From JAWQFO01 sp033436665 (lineage in GTDB: Bacteria; Pseudomonadota; Alphaproteobacteria; Rhodobacterales; Rhodobacteraceae), in assembly GCF_033436665.1 (NCBI RefSeq), contig NZ_JAWQFO010000006.1, positions 186,001 through 250,000 on the forward strand: a stretch of 64,000 bases of DNA, given 5' to 3'. The notes under the pieces are model-generated. The model was not told the origin of the DNA. It was given only the letters and a program-made list of their open reading frames with translations, and did no database searches. The translations under genes and the position numbers were made by a program. Shown piece after piece: positions 60,918 through 64,000 of the stretch; the first letter of the stretch is position 1, and each line of letters opens with the position of its first letter.

Positions 60918-62221
60918 TCGCCACCGCCTTCACGCTGCTCATCGTCATGCTGGTGCTGTCGCTGCCGGTGGCCGCGGTGCTGGCCCTGACCGGCTATATC
61001 CTGTCGGAAAGCTACGCCTTCTTCCCGATGACCGGCGCGGCGGGCGAACTGGCGTGGAACTCGTCCGAGGATTTCATCCTGATCGCGGCGCCGATGTTCA
61101 TCATGATGGGCGAACTCATGCACCGCTCTGGCGTGTCCGGCCGGCTCTTCGACGCCCTGACCCCGTGGTTCGCCCGCCTGCCGGGACGGCTGATGCACAC
61201 CAACATCGCCTCAAGCGCGGTCTTCGCGGCGACGTCCGGATCGTCGATTGCGACGGCGGCGACCATCGGCACCGTCGCCATCCCCAACATGGACGCCGGC
61301 GGCTATAACCGGCCGCTGTTCCTCGGCTCGATCGCCGCCGGGGGAACGCTCGGCATCCTGATCCCGCCGTCGATCAACATGATCATCTACGCCGTGCTCA
61401 CCGACACTTCGGTCGCCGATCTCTATGCCGCCGGTTTCCTCCCCGGCTTCCTGCTGGCAAGCCTGTTTTCCGGCATCCTTCTGGTGCTGGTGCTGTGGCG
61501 CCCGCGCTGGGGCGGCGCCACCATGCCCGCCCGGTCGCTCTGGCCGGCCCGCCTGCGCGGCCTGCCCCACCTTTTGCCGCCGCTCGGGCTCTTCGCCATC
61601 GTCGTCGGCAGCATCTACGCCGGCATCGCCACCCCGACCGAGGCCGCCGCCCTCGGCCTCGTCGCGACGGTCGGGCTGGTCGCGCTCAACGGCAAGCTGA
61701 GCCTGCATGTCCTGCTTGCGGCCTTCGAAGGCACCGTGCGGACCACCTGCATGATCATGCTGATCGTGATCGCCGCTTTCTTTCTCAACTTCGTCATGGT
61801 CAGCATTGGCCTCGTGCAGGCGATCACCGACGCCGTGCTGCAGCTCGGCTGGCCGCCGCTGGGAATGCTCGTCGCCATCATCTGCTTCTACCTGTTGCTC
61901 GGCTGTTTTATGGAAACCCTGTCGATGATGATCGCCACCACCCCGATCGTGGTCCCGGTGGTGGTCGGAATGGGCTACTCGCCGGTTTGGTGGGGCGTCG
62001 TCTTCGTCATCCTGATCGAGGCCGCGCTGATCACCCCGCCAGTCGGCATGAACCTCTACGTGGTGCAGGCGGTGCGGCGCGGCGGCGGCGCCTTCAGCGA
62101 TCTCTTCAAGGGGGCCGCCCCGTTCCTGTTCGCGATGCTGGCGATGATCGCCCTGCTGATCGCCTTTCCGTCGCTGGCGCTCTGGCTGCCGACGATCCTC
62201 AATCCGAAAGCCGGCGGCTGA
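60914..62221 (+). CDS. TRAP transporter large permease (DctM family)
   Basis: A 435-residue, about 12-helix permease of DctM length. Conserved stretches: FILIAAPMFIMMGELMHRSG near 50, FAATSGSSIATAATIG near 103 and GGTLGILIPPSINMIIYAV near 140. It imports the solute captured by the DctP-like protein coded next. Start chosen at 60914 because it overlaps the DctQ stop; the longer frame back to 60311 is within that gene. Confidence 0.93.
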   Translation: MIATAFTLLIVMLVLSLPVAAVLALTGYILSESYAFFPMTGAAGELAWNSSEDFILIAAPMFIMMGELMHRSGVSGRLFDALTPWFARLPGRLMHTNIASSAVFAATSGSSIATAATIGTVAIPNMDAGGYNRPLFLGSIAAGGTLGILIPPSINMIIYAVLTDTSVADLYAAGFLPGFLLASLFSGILLVLVLWRPRWGGATMPARSLWPARLRGLPHLLPPLGLFAIVVGSIYAGIATPTEAAALGLVATVGLVALNGKLSLHVLLAAFEGTVRTTCMIMLIVIAAFFLNFVMVSIGLVQAITDAVLQLGWPPLGMLVAIICFYLLLGCFMETLSMMIATTPIVVPVVVGMGYSPVWWGVVFVILIEAALITPPVGMNLYVVQAVRRGGGAFSDLFKGAAPFLFAMLAMIALLIAFPSLALWLPTILNPKAGG

Positions 62222-62249
62222 TGCCGGCGCACAACAAGGGAGACGAACG

Positions 62250-63284
62250 ATGAAGTACCTCATTTCAACCGCGCTTGCCGGGCTGCTGGCGCTACCGGTC
62301 GCGGCACAGGACATGCCCGAGACCGAATTCAACGTCGTCGGCTCGATCGGCGTGCTGTCGATGTACACCGACAAGGAACTGCCGTTCTGGACCGAACAGG
62401 TTCCTGCCGAAACCGGCGGCAAGATCAAGGCCAGCGTCAAGCCGTTCACCGAGCTGGGCTTCAAGGGCGGCGAGATCTTCCGGCTGGTCAGCAACGGCAC
62501 GCTGCAGATGGCGACCACGGTGCTGGCCTATAACTCCGGCGAGGTGCCGCGCAACGAATCCACCGACATCGTCGGCCTGATCGACGATGTGGAAGTGCTG
62601 GCGCAGGTCGTCGAAAGCTGGCGCGACAGCTACGCCGCGTTCCTCGAGCAGGAACACAACATCAAGCTGCTGGGCTTCGGCACCTACCAGGCGCAGGTGA
62701 TCTACTGCCGCGACGCGTTCACTTCGCTCGCCGATCTTGAAGGCCGCAAGGTGCGCGCCTCGGGCGCGTCCCAGCAGGCCTTCGTCAGCCATCTCGGTGG
62801 CTCGCCGCTCTCGATCGCCTTCGCCGAGGTGCAGCCCGCGCTCGCCAGCGGCGTGGTCGATTGCGCGATAACCGGCGCGCTGTCGGGCTACAAGGCCAAG
62901 TGGCACGAGTCCGCGCGCTTCATCTCTCCGATGCCGGTCAACTTCGGCCTGGCCGCACAGCTTGCCAATCTTGACTGGTGGAACGGTCTCGATCCGGCGG
63001 TGCAGGACTACCTGACCACCTCGCTGCGCGGGCTCGAGGATTCGATCTTCGAACTGGCCGCCACCGAGACCGAGACCGGGCTGGCCTGCAATACCTCCGG
63101 GCCCTGCCCGCACGGTGATCCCGCCGGGATGACGCTGGTGCCAATGTCCGAAGCCGACGAAGCCCTGCGCGACGAGGCCGTCAAGGTCGCGATCCTGCCC
63201 GAATTCGCCGACCGCTGCGGCGAGGACTGCGTGTCCGACTGGAACGCCAGCATCGGCGAAACGCTGGGCATCACCATCGAATGA
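62250..63284 (+). CDS. TRAP transporter DctP-family solute-binding protein
   Basis: A 344-residue periplasmic protein with signal peptide (1 to about 20, ending PVAAQ). AGGGAGAC ribosome site. The core region LADLEGRKVRASGASQQAF near 160 matches the family. The C-terminal part has cysteines as C-x5-C (CNTSGPC) and C-x3-C (CGEDC), likely disulfides. It is the last gene of the hyuA-hyuB-dctQ-dctM-dctP operon, so it likely binds a hydantoin, oxoproline or related cyclic amide or acid (inference). Confidence 0.92.
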   Translation: MKYLISTALAGLLALPVAAQDMPETEFNVVGSIGVLSMYTDKELPFWTEQVPAETGGKIKASVKPFTELGFKGGEIFRLVSNGTLQMATTVLAYNSGEVPRNESTDIVGLIDDVEVLAQVVESWRDSYAAFLEQEHNIKLLGFGTYQAQVIYCRDAFTSLADLEGRKVRASGASQQAFVSHLGGSPLSIAFAEVQPALASGVVDCAITGALSGYKAKWHESARFISPMPVNFGLAAQLANLDWWNGLDPAVQDYLTTSLRGLEDSIFELAATETETGLACNTSGPCPHGDPAGMTLVPMSEADEALRDEAVKVAILPEFADRCGEDCVSDWNASIGETLGITIE

Positions 63285-63292
63285 TCCACCGG

Positions 63293-63313
63293 GGCGGCGG
63301 ATCATCCGCCGCC
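63293..63313. terminator. Hairpin between convergent dctP and small-protein genes
   Basis: GGCGGCGG-ATCAT-CCGCCGCC, a perfect 8-bp stem with a 5-nt loop, 8 bp after the dctP stop and 7 bp before the stop of the opposite gene. It could stop both transcripts, but U-runs are poor. Confidence 0.5.
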
Positions 63314-63320
63314 TCCGCCT

Positions 63321-63638
63321 TCACGACTGCCCGGAGATGTCGCGCCGCACCTGCAGGAAGGCCCGGCGCCCGTCGCTGAAATGCGCCTGCGCCACGCCCG
63401 GAGCCAGCGCCTCGAGCCGGAAGGCATGGTGCGCGCCGTTCCGGAACGTCTCGTAGCGCGTCCAGTAGGTGTCGCCCTCGAACCCGTAAAGCCCCGCCTC
63501 GCACCGGCCGTCGGCGAATTCGAGCCGGCAGCGTCCGTCCCGCCCATAGTGGACGCTGGCCACGACCGCGCCGGTCTCAGGGTCGAGCGCATCGAGCGTG
63601 TGCCCTTCGATGAAGGTCCTGACCTCATCCGGTGTCAT
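63321..63638 (-). CDS. Small protein of unknown function
   Basis: A 105-residue soluble protein without signal peptide or membrane span. It is rich in aromatic and charged residues with an alternating pattern (ASVHYGRDGRCRLEFADGR, then GFEGDTYWTRY) that suggests a beta-rich fold. It has a loose resemblance to the small DUF995-type domain (GxT ... DGR ... G ... W/Y), but this is weak. ATG at 63638 follows GGGAGAAC. Transcribed toward dctP, downstream of the partial gene at 63693 on the same strand. Confidence 0.6.
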   Translation of the reverse strand: MTPDEVRTFIEGHTLDALDPETGAVVASVHYGRDGRCRLEFADGRCEAGLYGFEGDTYWTRYETFRNGAHHAFRLEALAPGVAQAHFSDGRRAFLQVRRDISGQS

Positions 63639-63692
63639 CGCGGTTCTCCCTTCCGGGTCCGGTCAGGCGGGACCGGATCACCGTTCCCTGCC

Positions 63693-64000
63693 CTACCCGC
63701 GCAGGAAACGCCAGAGGCTCATCGCGACATCCGACGCATCCCCGAGCCGCGCCGCGAGATGCTCGCGCGCCAGCCCTTGGCCCCGATCGGCAACCGCGTC
63801 CAGCCGGGCCAGCAACCGCGCGATGCGGCGGCGATGGGTGCCGGTCGAAACCTGCAGCGGATCGGCGAGGACGCCGGCGAAAGTCGTGATCACCGACGCC
63901 AGCATCGCCAGAACCACCCCGGTCAAAAGCACCTGCGCCAGCGGGATCTCGACGGGAAACATCGCGTAATAGGCCCGTCCCAGCCCGCTGCCCAGCGGGA
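63693..64000 (-). CDS. C-terminal end of a membrane protein, 5' part beyond window
   Basis: The frame is open from the right edge to a TAG at 63693 and covers about 102 residues. A hydrophobic helix (IPLAQVLLTGVVLAMLASVITTFAG) is followed by a basic, Arg/Leu-rich cytoplasmic tail (RRRIARLLARLDAV). An ATG at 63962 exists, but the frame continues upstream in a plausible way (GLGRAYYAMFPVEI), so the true start is probably outside. Family not recognised. Confidence 0.55.
   Translation of the reverse strand, partial: PLGSGLGRAYYAMFPVEIPLAQVLLTGVVLAMLASVITTFAGVLADPLQVSTGTHRRRIARLLARLDAVADRGQGLAREHLAARLGDASDVAMSLWRFLRG

Overview
The window is about 65% G+C and almost fully coding. Genes overlap by 4 bp or sit close together, and no RNA gene, insertion sequence, prophage or CRISPR array was seen. 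The dense packing of TRAP, TAXI-TRAP, tripartite tricarboxylate (TTT) and ABC importers with LysR, GntR and TetR regulators suggests an alphaproteobacterium of the Rhodobacterales (Roseobacter group). That is inference from gene content; no ribosomal or other core marker is present. The region looks like an accessory catabolic block rather than core genome.

Layout. 1-4436: two formylglycine-type sulfatases around two tandem LysR genes. 4673-8069: a TAXI-TRAP operon (binding protein, DUF1850 protein, fused permease). 8479-13399: an RND efflux pump with its lipoprotein adaptor, divergent from a TetR regulator. 13415-19065: a sulfatase gene that overlaps a TctC-TctB-TctA transporter operon, divergent from a LysR gene. 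19126-26011: GntR and KdgD, divergent from a DctP / fused DctQM TRAP transporter, a 40-residue membrane peptide and an IlvD/Edd sugar-acid dehydratase. 26016-32301: an operon of GntR, galactonate-dehydratase-like enzyme, SDR and a ribose-type ABC importer. 32461-39812: a gluconolactonase divergent from GntR, an enolase-superfamily dehydratase, a FrcBCA-like ABC importer, an SDR and an aldose epimerase. 39813-53993: a divergent pair of operons. One side has a CuyA/D-cysteine-desulfhydrase-like PLP enzyme, a peptide-type binding protein, a glucarate-dehydratase-like enzyme and an Ldh2-type dehydrogenase. The other has a complete peptide-type ABC importer, an amidase and a BisC/TMAO-reductase-like molybdoenzyme. 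54010-56509: an amidase divergent from a LysR. 56565-63284: hydantoinase/oxoprolinase A and B subunits followed by a three-gene TRAP transporter. 63321-64000: a small protein of unknown function and the C-terminal end of a membrane protein.

How they work together. Most modules have the same plan: a local regulator, a high-affinity importer, and one to four enzymes that feed the imported acid, sugar or amide into central metabolism. Sugar modules combine epimerase, dehydrogenase, lactonase and dehydratase steps of non-phosphorylative oxidation, but no 2-keto-3-deoxy-sugar-acid aldolase lies in the window; only KdgD supplies a downstream step. Regulators mostly sit divergent to their targets, and several intergenic spaces hold clear dyad operators. 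At several binding-protein/permease junctions a GC-rich hairpin follows the binding-protein stop codon, which would favour higher expression of the binding protein.
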